Assembly: GCF_900155735.1 (NCBI RefSeq)
Contig: NZ_LT707060.1
Location: 377,362 to 429,601 of the forward strand
Length of the DNA stretch: 52,240 nucleotides
DNA from: Intestinibacillus massiliensis
GTDB lineage: Bacteria; Bacillota; Clostridia; Oscillospirales; Butyricicoccaceae
Direction of reading: 5' to 3'
Part shown: in pieces, positions 43,369 to 51,983 of the stretch
How positions within the stretch are numbered: position 1 is the first letter of the stretch
How the letters are laid out: each line of letters opens with the position of its first letter
Made by a program: the position numbers and the translations under genes
Notes under the pieces: generated by a model
What the model was told of the DNA's origin: nothing
What the model saw: only the letters and a program-made list of their open reading frames with translations
Databases searched by the model: none

Positions 43369-44409
43369 TTATGGATGTTCCTCTAAAAAGGTCTCTGCAA
43401 TCAATTTGTTCAGCCCCTTGGCAAAACGGGACAGCCGCGCCGACAGGCGGGCATAATCCATACGGGTCGGCCCGACAATGCCGATAACGCCCTGCCCAAA
43501 ATCGCCGATGCTGTACCTTGCGTAGATCATGGATGCGTCGGACAGCGGGTTTTCACCGTTTTCCGGCCCAATCATGATCTGCACGCCGTCGGTCTCTCCG
43601 CCGACGGGGATCAGGTGGCTGCGGTCGCTGCCGAGATAATCCAGCACCGCCTGCGCCTTTTGCGTGTCGCGGTATTCGGGATAGCGCAGCAGCTTGCCCG
43701 CGCCCTCGAGGTAGACCTCCTGGCGCCCTGTTTCCTCGATCAGCTCCGCGATATATTCGGCGACCGGCGCGAGCAGGGCGGTCAGCCCGGCGGCGCGGCG
43801 CACGATATCAAACCGCTCGGTGGTGATGCTGGACAGCGGGATGCCGGTCAGGGTCTGGTTGAGCACATAGGTCAGCAGCTCGGCCTCGTCTTTGCTAACG
43901 GGGGCGGCGGTGTGTACCATTTTATTTTTGACCGCGCCGGACTCGGTAACCACAACGATGACGAACATGTTCTGGTTGACCGCGATGATTTCAAATTGCT
44001 TGAGCGAGGTGCGCTGCATGACCGGCGTGGCCGCGACCGCGGTATATTCGGTCAGGTTTGCGATCAGCTTGCCGGCTTCCTGGATCAGTTTATCCAGCTC
44101 CCGCACCTTGAGCTGCATCATCTGGCGCAGCCCCGCGTCGTCCCCGGGTTCCGGCTCGCTGGTCGGCGCCATCAGCTCGTCGACGTACAGGCGGTAGCCC
44201 AGCGGGGAAGGGATGCGGCCGGCAGACGTGTGCGGCTTTTCCAGATACCCCAGTTCCTCCAGCTCGCTCATCTCGTTGCGGATGGTCGCGGGGGAAAAGG
44301 TGATGCCCGGACGCTGCGCAATGGTTTTGGAGCCAACCGGCTCGGCGGTTCGGATATAGTCGCCGATAATGGCTTTCAGGATCTGTTTCTTGCGATCGGA
44401 AAGCTCCAT
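43369..44409 (-). CDS. hrcA: Heat-inducible transcription repressor HrcA
   Basis: 346 residues. A winged-helix DNA-binding start (LSDRKKQILKAIIGDYI, GSKTIAQRPGITFSPATIRNEM, LGYLEKPHTSAGRIPS) followed by the GAF-like domain, with GVIGIVGPTRMDYARL near the end. It represses its own operon through the CIRCE element 25 bases upstream of its start and depends on GroEL for activity in known cases. It is the first gene of hrcA-grpE-dnaK-dnaJ. Confidence 0.97.
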   Translation of the reverse strand: MELSDRKKQILKAIIGDYIRTAEPVGSKTIAQRPGITFSPATIRNEMSELEELGYLEKPHTSAGRIPSPLGYRLYVDELMAPTSEPEPGDDAGLRQMMQLKVRELDKLIQEAGKLIANLTEYTAVAATPVMQRTSLKQFEIIAVNQNMFVIVVVTESGAVKNKMVHTAAPVSKDEAELLTYVLNQTLTGIPLSSITTERFDIVRRAAGLTALLAPVAEYIAELIEETGRQEVYLEGAGKLLRYPEYRDTQKAQAVLDYLGSDRSHLIPVGGETDGVQIMIGPENGENPLSDASMIYARYSIGDFGQGVIGIVGPTRMDYARLSARLSRFAKGLNKLIAETFLEEHP

Positions 44410-44433
44410 GTTGAAGGACCCCCTTCATTGCTT

Positions 44434-44460
44434 TTAGCACTCATCATCCCTGAGTGCTAA
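44434..44460 (-). promoter_or_regulatory. CIRCE operator of the heat-shock operon
   Basis: TTAGCACTC at 44434-44442 and GAGTGCTAA at 44452-44460 with a nine-base spacer: an exact match to the CIRCE consensus. It lies between the promoter and hrcA, so HrcA binding blocks transcription. Confidence 0.97.
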
Positions 44461-44464
44461 AGAT

Positions 44465-44493
44465 AATTTACCACCATGTGTGAAAGAAGTCAA
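44465..44493 (-). promoter_or_regulatory. Promoter of the hrcA operon
   Basis: On the minus strand, TTGACT at 44488-44493, a 17-base spacer and TAAATT at 44465-44470; CIRCE follows directly. Confidence 0.75.
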
Positions 44494-44529
44494 GGGGGAG
44501 GCTGTGAATATTTTGTGAATGTACAGAAA

Positions 44530-44578
44530 TGCGGCAAAAAGGGCAAAAAGCAGCAGCCCGGCCGGAGCCGGGCTGCTG
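44530..44578 (-). terminator. Terminator of the BlaI/M56 operon
   Basis: CAGCAGCCCGGC at 44551-44562 pairs perfectly with 44567-44578 around a four-base loop. On the minus strand CTTTTTGCCCTTTTTG follows. It lies about 56 bases after the stop of the metalloprotease gene. Confidence 0.85.
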
Positions 44579-44634
44579 TAACAGGGAAACAAGCGTGTCG
44601 GGAGGGATAGGGCTACGGGATGGCGCCGCCGCCG

Positions 44635-45810
44635 TTACTTGGCATCATCGGCGCGCTTCACGTTGACGACCGAGCCGTCCTTCAGCAGAAACTGTACCGT
44701 ACCGTCGTCCAGCACTTTCTTTTGGAAATCGTAATCGGCCGAGTACTCGATATTGGGGTTCTCGCCCTCCTTGCCGGTAAAGGTGAAGGTGGCGGCCATG
44801 GCCTTGTCGCTTTCTACGCCGTCTGCGGGGGGCGCCTGGTCGGTGTCGGCGAGCTTCATGGACATATAGCTGGCGGAAACTGGCTCTGCAGGGGTCTCCG
44901 GCGCGGGGGCGGCAAAGGCGGAAGTGGTGCCGAGGAGCATCACGCTGGCCAGCGTCAGGCCGGCGACCGAATATTTACGGGATGTCATAATACATTTTAT
45001 CCTTTCTTCAAGCGGGTGTTTACTAAGATGGCTAAAGAGCGGGGAAGCGGCGCTTTTGGATTCGGCAAAGCACAATAACGTCATGGCGTAGGCCTTGCGG
45101 GATTCGGGGCCGCCGCGGCGCACGACGGCGCGGTCGCAGGAAAGCTCGAGGTCGCGGCTGAACAGGTGCAGCAGCAGCCAGACGGCCGGGTTAAACCAGT
45201 GCGCGCACAGGGCGGCGGCGGCGACGAGCTTCCAGAGGCAGTCGAAGCGGCGGATATGGGTCATTTCGTGCGCCAGCACAAGGCGCAGCGCCCCGGCGTC
45301 CGCGTTCCGGAGCGCACTGGGCAGCAGGATGACCGGGCGCAGCACGCCATAGGTCACCGGGGAGGCGATGCGGTCGCTCATGCGCACGGAGACCGTGCGG
45401 CGCAGCGGGTACTCCTTTAATACAGGGGCGATATCGGCGTGCGCCGCGGGCAGGGACATGCGGAAAGTGCGGATTGCCCGCAGGTAGGCGATGGCCAGGT
45501 ACAGCGCGAGTATGATCCCGCCGGACAGGACGGCCCAGCCCCATGCCGGGAATACCGGCGCGGCTGCGGGCGCGGGGGACAGCGCCTGCAGGGCGTACAC
45601 GTGCTGTGCGGCGAACCGCCGGGACAGGTTGAGTACGCTGAGCGGCGACGGGAAGGAGGCCGGGATCAGCAGGCGGCAGAGCGCCGCGCCCCACAGCACC
45701 AGCCAATAGGATGGCGGCACCTTGTTGCGGAACAACGCGCGCAGCGCCGCCGTCGCGAGGACCAGCCCCCCGCCCATCAGGCTCATAGTTAAAAACTGCA
45801 CGGCTCGCAC
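44635..45810 (-). CDS. BlaR1/MecR1-like M56 membrane metalloprotease without penicillin-sensor domain
   Basis: 391 residues from a GTG at 45810, one base after the BlaI-type stop. About four membrane segments (near 8-26, 33-52, 90-110 and 285-302). The M56 protease loop has the zinc site HEMTH (181-185), with the third ligand Glu222 in ELSCDRAVV. BlaR1 has a large beta-lactam-binding C-terminal domain. Here only about 90 residues follow the last segment, ending in FLLKDGSVVNVKR, with no SxxK penicillin site. The family is activated by an outside signal and cuts or inactivates the partner repressor. The signal here is unknown. The tail may be the sensor. Confidence 0.88.
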   Translation of the reverse strand: MRAVQFLTMSLMGGGLVLATAALRALFRNKVPPSYWLVLWGAALCRLLIPASFPSPLSVLNLSRRFAAQHVYALQALSPAPAAAPVFPAWGWAVLSGGIILALYLAIAYLRAIRTFRMSLPAAHADIAPVLKEYPLRRTVSVRMSDRIASPVTYGVLRPVILLPSALRNADAGALRLVLAHEMTHIRRFDCLWKLVAAAALCAHWFNPAVWLLLHLFSRDLELSCDRAVVRRGGPESRKAYAMTLLCFAESKSAASPLFSHLSKHPLEERIKCIMTSRKYSVAGLTLASVMLLGTTSAFAAPAPETPAEPVSASYMSMKLADTDQAPPADGVESDKAMAATFTFTGKEGENPNIEYSADYDFQKKVLDDGTVQFLLKDGSVVNVKRADDAK

Positions 45811-45811
45811 C

Positions 45812-46171
45812 TCACTTTAATTCTTCAATCATGCGGCGCAGCTTGTCCAGCTCCTCCGGGGGCACCCGCCCGCCGTCGAGCAGCGAGGCGAACAGCGTCG
45901 CCGGGGAGCCGTCAAACAGCTTATCCATCAGGTCGTCGGCTTCGGCCTGGCGCGCCTGCTCGCGGGTCAGCAGGGCGCGGCAGTGGAAGCCTGGCTCGGT
46001 GCGCGCAATCACGCCTTTGTCAATGCATTTCTTAATCACGGTATAGGTTGTGTTCTTGTTCCAGCCGACCTCTTCCGCAAGCAGGACGGACAGTTCCTTC
46101 GCGGTCAGCTCGCCGTTGTCCCACAAGGCTTCCATGACCTTGCGTTCCGAATCAAAAAGCTTTTGCTCCAT
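45812..46171 (-). CDS. BlaI/MecI-family transcriptional repressor
   Basis: 119 residues. A winged helix at about 1-75 (DSERKVMEALWDNGELTAKEL, NKNTTYTVIKKCIDKGVIAR) and a helical dimer part at the C-terminus. Family repressors bind palindromic operators near their own promoter and are cut or removed by the partner M56 protease, encoded immediately downstream. Two palindromes with ACTAT half sites lie 73-112 bases upstream of the ATG. AAAGGAGTTAGGG precedes the start. No beta-lactamase gene is in the window, so the target may be wall or other stress genes. Confidence 0.93.
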   Translation of the reverse strand: MEQKLFDSERKVMEALWDNGELTAKELSVLLAEEVGWNKNTTYTVIKKCIDKGVIARTEPGFHCRALLTREQARQAEADDLMDKLFDGSPATLFASLLDGGRVPPEELDKLRRMIEELK

Positions 46172-46243
46172 GGTTTCCCTAACTCCTTTTTGGCGGCGGC
46201 CAGCCGTCCGTCCCCAGCGCTTGGGACGGGCTGCCGGCCTTGG

Positions 46244-46257
46244 ACTATTGCAATAGT
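46244..46257. promoter_or_regulatory. Palindromic operator candidate 1 for the BlaI-type repressor
   Basis: ACTATTGCAATAGT, a perfect 14-base palindrome upstream of the repressor gene. It shares ACTAT/ATAGT half sites with the second palindrome, whose centre is 24 bases away. Confidence 0.6.
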
Positions 46258-46265
46258 ATGGCTAT

Positions 46266-46283
46266 AGACTATCATGATAGTCT
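46266..46283. promoter_or_regulatory. Palindromic operator candidate 2 for the BlaI-type repressor
   Basis: AGACTATCATGATAGTCT, a perfect 18-base palindrome. A minus-strand TTGACG (46289-46294) lies directly upstream of it, so the palindrome covers the spacer and -10 region of the likely repressor promoter. Confidence 0.65.
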
Positions 46284-46429
46284 GGTTCCGTCAAGCGCTT
46301 TTTGCAAATTCATCAAACCTACACAGGAATTACACGGGAACGCCCTGCGGCTGCCGTCGGGGTACGCGCGTAAAATCCGAAAATTGGGGCTATCGTATGG
46401 CGGGATGCTGTGATAGGGGAGGCACAGCC

Positions 46430-46528
46430 GGGCGCGCGGGACGGCTGCCGGCCGCCGCACGCGCCCGTATTTAGTAAAACTGACGGGAATTTTGCCGCCA
46501 GCCGCCGATTTTGGTTGGGGGCGGCAAA
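46430..46528. other. Intergenic hairpins upstream of lepA
   Basis: In the 446-base gap between the repressor and lepA two inverted repeats stand out: GGGCGCG at 46430-46436 with CGCGCCC at 46460-46466, and TTTGCCGCC at 46491-46499 with GGCGGCAAA at 46520-46528. The second ends just before the lepA promoter. No coding sequence is convincing between 46284 and 46537. Confidence 0.4.
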
Positions 46529-46537
46529 GGAATCCCC

Positions 46538-46566
46538 TTGTAACGGGGCGGGAATTATGGTATCAT
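46538..46566 (+). promoter_or_regulatory. lepA promoter
   Basis: TTGTAA at 46538-46543, a 17-base spacer and TATCAT at 46561-46566; start codon at 46618. Confidence 0.65.
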
Positions 46567-46617
46567 GTTTATTACTTGTAAGGAGTAAATCCATCACTTT
46601 TTTTGAGGAGTAATAGC

Positions 46618-48426
46618 GTGAAGGATCAAAATAAGATTCGGAATTTTTCCATAATCGCGCATATCGACCATGGCAAGTCGACCCTGGCCGACCGCCTGCT
46701 CGAGCAGTGCAAGGCGGTTTCGCAGCGTGAAATGGAAGAGCAGCTGCTCGACAATATGGATCTGGAGCGCGAGCGCGGCATTACGATCAAGGCGCGCGCC
46801 GTGCGTATGGAGTATGAGGCCGACGACGGCGAAACCTATGAGATGAACCTGATCGATACGCCGGGGCACGTCGACTTCAACTACGAGGTCTCGCGTTCGC
46901 TCGCCGCTTGCGAAGGCGCGCTGCTTGTCGTCGACGCGGCGCAGGGCATTGAGGCGCAGACGCTCGGCAACACCTATCTTGCCATCGAGGATAACCTGGA
47001 AATCGTACCGGTGATCAACAAGATCGACCTGCCCGCCGCAGACCCCAAGCGGGTCAAGCAGGAGATCGAGGATATCATCGGCATCCCGGCCGAGGACGCG
47101 CCGGAAATTTCCGCGAAGATGGGGCTGAACATCCACGAGGTGCTCGAGCGCATCGTGCGCGATATCCCGTCCCCGTCCGGCGACCCGGAAGCGCCGCTGC
47201 GCGCGCTGGTCTTTGACAGCCAGTACGACCCCTACCGCGGCGTAATCGTCTATATGCGCCTGATGGACGGCCGCATCGCGCCGGGCATGAAGGTCAAGAT
47301 GATGGCCACGGGCGCGGAATTCCAGGTCATCGAATGCGGCTACATGCAGCCCCTCGGCCTTGCGCCGACGGAGGGGCTGTCCGCCGGCGAGGTCGGCTAT
47401 TTCAGCGCGTCCATTAAAAATGTCGCGGATACCCGCGTGGGCGATACCGTGACCGAGGCCGGCCGGCCGACCGCCGAGGCCCTCCCCGGCTACCGCAAGG
47501 TGCAGCCGATGGTCTATTGCGGCATCTACACGGAGGACGGCTCCAAATACCCCGACCTGCGCGACGCGCTGGAAAAGCTGCAGCTCAACGACGCGGCCCT
47601 GTCCTTCGAGCCGGAAAGCTCGATCGCGCTGGGCTTCGGCTTCCGCTGCGGCTTCCTCGGGATGCTGCACATGGAGATCATCCAGGAGCGCCTGGAGCGC
47701 GAGTTCGACCTCGACCTCGTGACCACGCTGCCCTCGGTCGTATATGAGATTATCAAGACCGACGGCACCGTCGTCCTGTGCGACAACCCGCACGATTACC
47801 CCGACCCGGTGCACATCGAGGAGGCGCGCGAGCCGTTTGTCAACGCGTCCATCATCACGCCGCAGGAGTTCGTCGGCAACATCATGCCGATGTGCCAGGA
47901 GCGGCGCAGCATCTTCAAGGACATGCAGTACCTCGACAGCACGCTCGTCGAGCTGCACTACGAGATGCCCATCAACGAAATCATTTACGACTTCTTCGAC
48001 GCGCTCAAGGCGCGCACGAAGGGCTACGCCTCGCTGGACTATGAGCTGTCGGAGTACCGCAAAAGCGACCTTGTCAAGGTGGACATGCTGCTCAACGGCG
48101 ACCAGGTGGACGCGCTGTCCTTTATCGCGCACCGCGAAAAGGCCTACAGCCGCGCGCGCCGCATCTGCGAAAAGCTCAAGGAGAACATCCCGCGCCAGCT
48201 GTTTGAGGTGCCCGTACAGGCCGCGATCGGCGGCAAGGTGATCGCCCGCGAAACCGTCAAGGCCGTGCGCAAGGACGTGCTGGCCAAGTGCTACGGCGGC
48301 GACATCACCCGTAAGAAAAAGCTGCTCGAAAAGCAGAAGGAGGGCAAAAAGAAGATGCGTACGCTCGGCACGGTGCAGATCCCGACCGAGGCGTTTATGG
48401 CGGTGCTCAAACTCGACGAGGAGTAA
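46618..48426 (+). CDS. lepA: Elongation factor 4 (LepA)
   Basis: 602 residues from a GTG at 46618, with GAGGAG seven bases upstream; an in-frame TTG at 46603 lies in the ribosome site. GTP motifs: [36 protein letters not shown] and NKIDLP. The C-terminal LepA-specific domain ends with [21 protein letters not shown]. It binds stalled or misassembled ribosomes; its proposed back-translocase role is debated. It is followed after 29 bases by hemW, a frequent Firmicutes pairing. Confidence 0.97.
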   Translation: MKDQNKIRNFSIIAHIDHGKSTLADRLLEQCKAVSQREMEEQLLDNMDLERERGITIKARAVRMEYEADDGETYEMNLIDTPGHVDFNYEVSRSLAACEGALLVVDAAQGIEAQTLGNTYLAIEDNLEIVPVINKIDLPAADPKRVKQEIEDIIGIPAEDAPEISAKMGLNIHEVLERIVRDIPSPSGDPEAPLRALVFDSQYDPYRGVIVYMRLMDGRIAPGMKVKMMATGAEFQVIECGYMQPLGLAPTEGLSAGEVGYFSASIKNVADTRVGDTVTEAGRPTAEALPGYRKVQPMVYCGIYTEDGSKYPDLRDALEKLQLNDAALSFEPESSIALGFGFRCGFLGMLHMEIIQERLEREFDLDLVTTLPSVVYEIIKTDGTVVLCDNPHDYPDPVHIEEAREPFVNASIITPQEFVGNIMPMCQERRSIFKDMQYLDSTLVELHYEMPINEIIYDFFDALKARTKGYASLDYELSEYRKSDLVKVDMLLNGDQVDALSFIAHREKAYSRARRICEKLKENIPRQLFEVPVQAAIGGKVIARETVKAVRKDVLAKCYGGDITRKKKLLEKQKEGKKKMRTLGTVQIPTEAFMAVLKLDEE

Positions 48427-48455
48427 GCCGCAGGGGAGATCATCCGGGGGTTATT

Positions 48456-49628
48456 TTGAAGTATTCCAAGAGCCTGGGGCTGTATATCCATGTCCCATTT
48501 TGCGTTTCCATGTGTTATTATTGTGATTTTTACTCGCTCGGCGGCCGCGCCGCACAGATGGACGGCTATGTAAAGGCCATGTGCGCGCATATCCGCGATT
48601 ACGGCGCTCTGTGCGGCGGGTACAGTGTGGATACCGTGTACTTTGGCGGCGGCACGCCGTCTTTCCTCGGGGAAAAACGGCTGGCGAAACTGCTTTCCGA
48701 AATCGGGAAGCGGTTTTCCCTGTCGCGCAATGCCGAGATCACGGTCGAGGCCAATCCGGACAGCATGTCCCCAAAACTGCTGAAAAAGCTGAAAAAGGCC
48801 GGGGTGAACCGCCTGTCGGTCGGCATCCAGTCGGCGGACGACGACGAGCTCGCCATGCTCGGCCGCGTACATACCTTTGCGCAGGCGCAGGACGCCGTGC
48901 GCCGCGCGCAGGACGCGGGCTTCGACAACCTGAGCCTCGACCTGATGTACGGCCTGCCGGGGCAGGACACCGGCCGTTTCCTGCGTTCGGCCGAAGCCGT
49001 GCTGGCGCTACAGCCCGCGCACCTGTCCTGCTACGGGCTGAAGCTGGAACCCGGCACGCCGATGGCGCGGGATAACCCTGTGCTGCCCGACGACGACGCG
49101 CAGGCCGACCTGTACCTGGCGCTGTGCAACCGGCTGTGCGAGGCGGGGTTCGAGCACTACGAGGTTTCCAATTGGGCGCGCCCGGGACGGCGCTCCCGCC
49201 ATAACAGCAAATACTGGGATCTGTCGGAGTACCTCGGCCTGGGGCCCGGCGCCCATTCCTACCTCGGCGGGCGGCGGTTCGCTTTTGTCCGCGACCTCGA
49301 CGCGTATTGCGCCGGCGTCACCGGCGCGGGCGGCCCCATCGTGTTCGAGGAGGAGGACGTGCCGACCATGCGCCGGCACGGGGAATACCTGATGCTCCGC
49401 CTGCGCACGCGCGACGGCGTACAGGAGGAAACGTTCCAGCGCCTGTTCAGCCGGGACTTTGCGCCTTACGCCGCAAAACTCGCGCCGCTCGCGCAGCACG
49501 GGCTTGCCGCGCAGGAGCTGGGGCGCTGGCACCTGACGGAGCAGGGATTCCTGGTCTCGAACAGCATCATCAACGAGGTCCTGTCCGCGGACGACCCGGC
49601 GGAAGGGCCTGCCAATCTGGATTTGTAA
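48456..49628 (+). CDS. hemW: HemW-like radical SAM protein
   Basis: 390 residues from a TTG at 48456, with a GGGGG-rich ribosome site. The radical-SAM cluster is Cys16, Cys20 and Cys23 (CVSMCYYC). Further HemN/HemW blocks: DTVYFGGGTPSFL, ITVEANPDS, NRLSVGIQSADD, and the C-terminal HemN_C domain. It was long annotated as coproporphyrinogen III oxidase, but this small group acts as a heme-insertion or heme-chaperone protein, so the HemN name should not be used. Position after lepA supports this. Confidence 0.93.
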   Translation: MKYSKSLGLYIHVPFCVSMCYYCDFYSLGGRAAQMDGYVKAMCAHIRDYGALCGGYSVDTVYFGGGTPSFLGEKRLAKLLSEIGKRFSLSRNAEITVEANPDSMSPKLLKKLKKAGVNRLSVGIQSADDDELAMLGRVHTFAQAQDAVRRAQDAGFDNLSLDLMYGLPGQDTGRFLRSAEAVLALQPAHLSCYGLKLEPGTPMARDNPVLPDDDAQADLYLALCNRLCEAGFEHYEVSNWARPGRRSRHNSKYWDLSEYLGLGPGAHSYLGGRRFAFVRDLDAYCAGVTGAGGPIVFEEEDVPTMRRHGEYLMLRLRTRDGVQEETFQRLFSRDFAPYAAKLAPLAQHGLAAQELGRWHLTEQGFLVSNSIINEVLSADDPAEGPANLDL

Positions 49629-49646
49629 TTTTTAGGAGGAATAAAC

Positions 49647-49916
49647 ATGCGCGCAGTTATCACCGTGGTCGGTAAGGACCGCACCGGCATCATCGCCAAA
49701 ATTTCCGAAACCCTGTACGCCCACCAGGTCAATATCGTGGACATCTCCCAAAACGTCATGAGCGACATGTTCGCGATGGTCATGCTGGTCAATATCGACC
49801 GCTGTACCGTGGACTTTACGCAGCTTGCCGACCTGCTGGATCAGGACGGCGAGGCGCTCGGCATGAAGATCCACACCATGCATGAAGATATCTTCAACGC
49901 AATGCACAGGATTTGA
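49647..49916 (+). CDS. ACT-domain protein (UPF0237)
   Basis: 89 residues, a single ACT domain: [43 protein letters not shown] domains bind amino acids and tune enzymes. It is always found next to the UPF0210 protein in the genomes that I recall, here separated by ten bases, so the two probably act together. AGGAGGAATAA precedes the ATG. Confidence 0.92.
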   Translation: MRAVITVVGKDRTGIIAKISETLYAHQVNIVDISQNVMSDMFAMVMLVNIDRCTVDFTQLADLLDQDGEALGMKIHTMHEDIFNAMHRI

Positions 49917-49926
49917 GGGCGCGGCA

Positions 49927-51291
49927 ATGGCAATGATTAATACACACGACATTTTAGAGACCATCAAGATGATCGAGGAGGAACACCTCGACATCCGCAC
50001 GATCACCATGGGCATTTCGCTGCGCGACCTTGCGTCGGACGACATCGGCGTGCTGTGCGACAAGATCTACGAGAAGATCACCCGCCGCGCGGAGAAGCTG
50101 GTTTCGACGGGCGAGCAGATCGAGCGCGAGCTCGGCATCCCGATCATCCACAAGCGCATTTCGGTCACCCCGATCGCCATGATCGGCGCGACCACGACGG
50201 CCGGCAGCTATGTCCCGATCGCTCAGGCGCTCGACCGCGCCGCGGCGGCGACCGGCGTCAACTTCATCGGCGGCTTTTCCGCCCTGGTGCAGAAGGGCTT
50301 TGCCAAGGGAGACGAGATCCTGATCAACTCCATCCCGGAGGCGCTTGCGGTGACGAACAACGTCTGCGCGTCGGTCAACGTCGCGTCGACCAAGGCGGGC
50401 GTGAACCTGGACGCGATCGCGCTCATGGGGCGCATCATCAAGCAGACCGCGGAGCGCACGAAGGACAACCAGTCCCTCGGCTGCGGCAAGCTGGTCGTAT
50501 TCGCCAACGCGGTGGACGACAACCCGTTCATGGCGGGCGCGTACCACGGCATCGGCGAGCCGGAAACGGTCATCAACGTCGGCGTATCCGGCCCGGGCGT
50601 GGTGCAGTCGGCCATCCGCCGCGCGGGCGACTGCCCGATCAACGAGGTCGCGGAGATTATCAAAAAGACCGCGTTCAAGATCACGCGTATGGGGCAGCTT
50701 GTCGGCTCGATCGCGTCGGAGCGCCTGGGCGTGCCGTTCGGCATCGTCGATTTGTCGCTTGCGCCGACCCCGGCGATCGGCGACTCGGTCGCGCGCATCC
50801 TTGAGGAAGTCGGCCTGGAGACCTGCGGCTGCTGCGGCACGACCGCAATCCTGGCCATGCTGAACGACGCGGTCAAGAAGGGCGGCGTCATGGCGTCCTC
50901 GTCGGTCGGCGGCCTGTCGGGCGCGTTTATCCCGGTATCCGAGGACGAGGGCATGATTGCGGCGGTGCAGGCCGGCGTGCTCACGCTGGAGAAGCTCGAG
51001 GCGATGACGGCCGTTTGCTCGGTCGGCATCGACATGGTCGCCGTTCCGGGCGACACGACCGCGGAGGTCATTTCCGGCCTGATCGCGGACGAAATCGCGA
51101 TCGGCGTGGTCAACTCCAAGACGACCGCCGTGCGCGTCATCCCGGCCTATGGCAAGAACGTCGGCGACAGCGTCGAGTTCGGCGGCCTGCTGGGCACCGC
51201 GCCCATCATGCCGATCTCCACAAAGTCCCCAGCGAAGTTCATCCACCGCGGCGGCCGTATCCCGGCGCCGATCCAGAGCCTCAAAAACTAA
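49927..51291 (+). CDS. UPF0210 (DUF711, PFL-like) protein
   Basis: 454 residues from the ATG at 49927; a second ATG two codons on is possible. Blocks include [22 protein letters not shown]-like [45 protein letters not shown] and [14 protein letters not shown]. The fold is related to pyruvate formate-lyase, but the glycyl-radical motif is absent. Function is unknown. The conserved pairing with the ACT-domain protein suggests amino-acid-regulated metabolism. A 16-pair terminator follows. Confidence 0.92.
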   Translation: MAMINTHDILETIKMIEEEHLDIRTITMGISLRDLASDDIGVLCDKIYEKITRRAEKLVSTGEQIERELGIPIIHKRISVTPIAMIGATTTAGSYVPIAQALDRAAAATGVNFIGGFSALVQKGFAKGDEILINSIPEALAVTNNVCASVNVASTKAGVNLDAIALMGRIIKQTAERTKDNQSLGCGKLVVFANAVDDNPFMAGAYHGIGEPETVINVGVSGPGVVQSAIRRAGDCPINEVAEIIKKTAFKITRMGQLVGSIASERLGVPFGIVDLSLAPTPAIGDSVARILEEVGLETCGCCGTTAILAMLNDAVKKGGVMASSSVGGLSGAFIPVSEDEGMIAAVQAGVLTLEKLEAMTAVCSVGIDMVAVPGDTTAEVISGLIADEIAIGVVNSKTTAVRVIPAYGKNVGDSVEFGGLLGTAPIMPISTKSPAKFIHRGGRIPAPIQSLKN

Positions 51292-51302
51292 ACGTATACG
51301 TA

Positions 51303-51339
51303 AAAAGGGCGCTGCTTCTTTGTGAAGCAGCGCCCTTTT
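51303..51339. terminator. Strong bidirectional-type terminator after UPF0210
   Basis: AAAAGGGCGCTGCTTC at 51303-51318 pairs perfectly with GAAGCAGCGCCCTTTT at 51324-51339 around TTTGT. Confidence 0.9.
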
Positions 51340-51432
51340 GGCAACCCCAAAGGTTTTGGCAACGTGGCAGCCTTTGGTATCGGCCAAACGCCGTCCCACG
51401 CTTATGGCACGCCGTACAAACGGCGCCCTTTT
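51303..51432. repeat. 130-base segment with 10-base terminal inverted repeats, MITE-like
   Basis: AAAAGGGCGC at 51303-51312 is repeated in inverted form, GCGCCCTTTT, at 51423-51432, besides the copy inside the terminator at 51330-51339. Inside are further inverted repeats: CCAAAGG (51347-51353) with CCTTTGG (51371-51377), and CGCCGT with ACGGCG near 51410-51425. The segment fills the whole gap between UPF0210 and the rubrerythrin gene. No transposase is encoded. Confidence 0.4.
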
Positions 51433-51443
51433 CAAAATGCATC

Positions 51444-51980
51444 TCAGTAGTTTTCTGCCAGGACTTCGAAATATGCCTGCGCGTGGTGGCAGAGCGGGCA
51501 GGCTTCGGGCGCGGCGGTGCCGGTGAACACATAACCGCAGTTCGAGCACACCCAGGACTGCTCCTGCGGCTTCTTGAAGACCTCGCCGTTTTCGATATTC
51601 TGGCGCAGGGCGTTGTAGCGCGCCTCGTGGCGGCGCTCGACGTCCGCCGTCATGCGGAAACGGTGCGCAATTGCGGAAAAGCCCTCTTCTTCGGCGATGT
51701 CGGCAAATTCCTTGTACATTTCCGTCCATTCGAAATGTTCGCCGCCCGCGGCCTCGTCGAGGTTGCAGTCGGTCTTGGGCACGCCGTCGTGCAGCAGCTC
51801 GAACCACTGGGCGGCATGCGCGCGTTCGTTGCCTGCGGTTTCGCAGAAGATGTCCGCGATCTGCTCGTAGCCGTCACGGCGCGCGCGGTCTTCAAAAATC
51901 CAGTATTTTTCAGCGGCCTGGGATTCGCCTGCATAGGCGGCCAGCAGGTTGGCTTCGGTGCGGGAGCCTTTGAGTTCCAT
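51444..51980 (-). CDS. Rubrerythrin-family protein
   Basis: 178 residues. The four-helix ferritin-like domain carries the diiron ligands in YAGESQAAEKY, NERAHAAQWF, IAEEEGFSAIA and DVERRHEARY. The C-terminal rubredoxin part binds iron with CSNCGYVFTG and CPLCHH. It reduces hydrogen peroxide in anaerobes. ACAGGAGGAATAAATT precedes the ATG. It starts three bases after the stop of the GerAB-like gene, so it is probably cotranscribed with germination genes, which is an unusual setting. Confidence 0.95.
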   Translation of the reverse strand: MELKGSRTEANLLAAYAGESQAAEKYWIFEDRARRDGYEQIADIFCETAGNERAHAAQWFELLHDGVPKTDCNLDEAAGGEHFEWTEMYKEFADIAEEEGFSAIAHRFRMTADVERRHEARYNALRQNIENGEVFKKPQEQSWVCSNCGYVFTGTAAPEACPLCHHAQAYFEVLAENY

Positions 51981-51983
51981 AAT

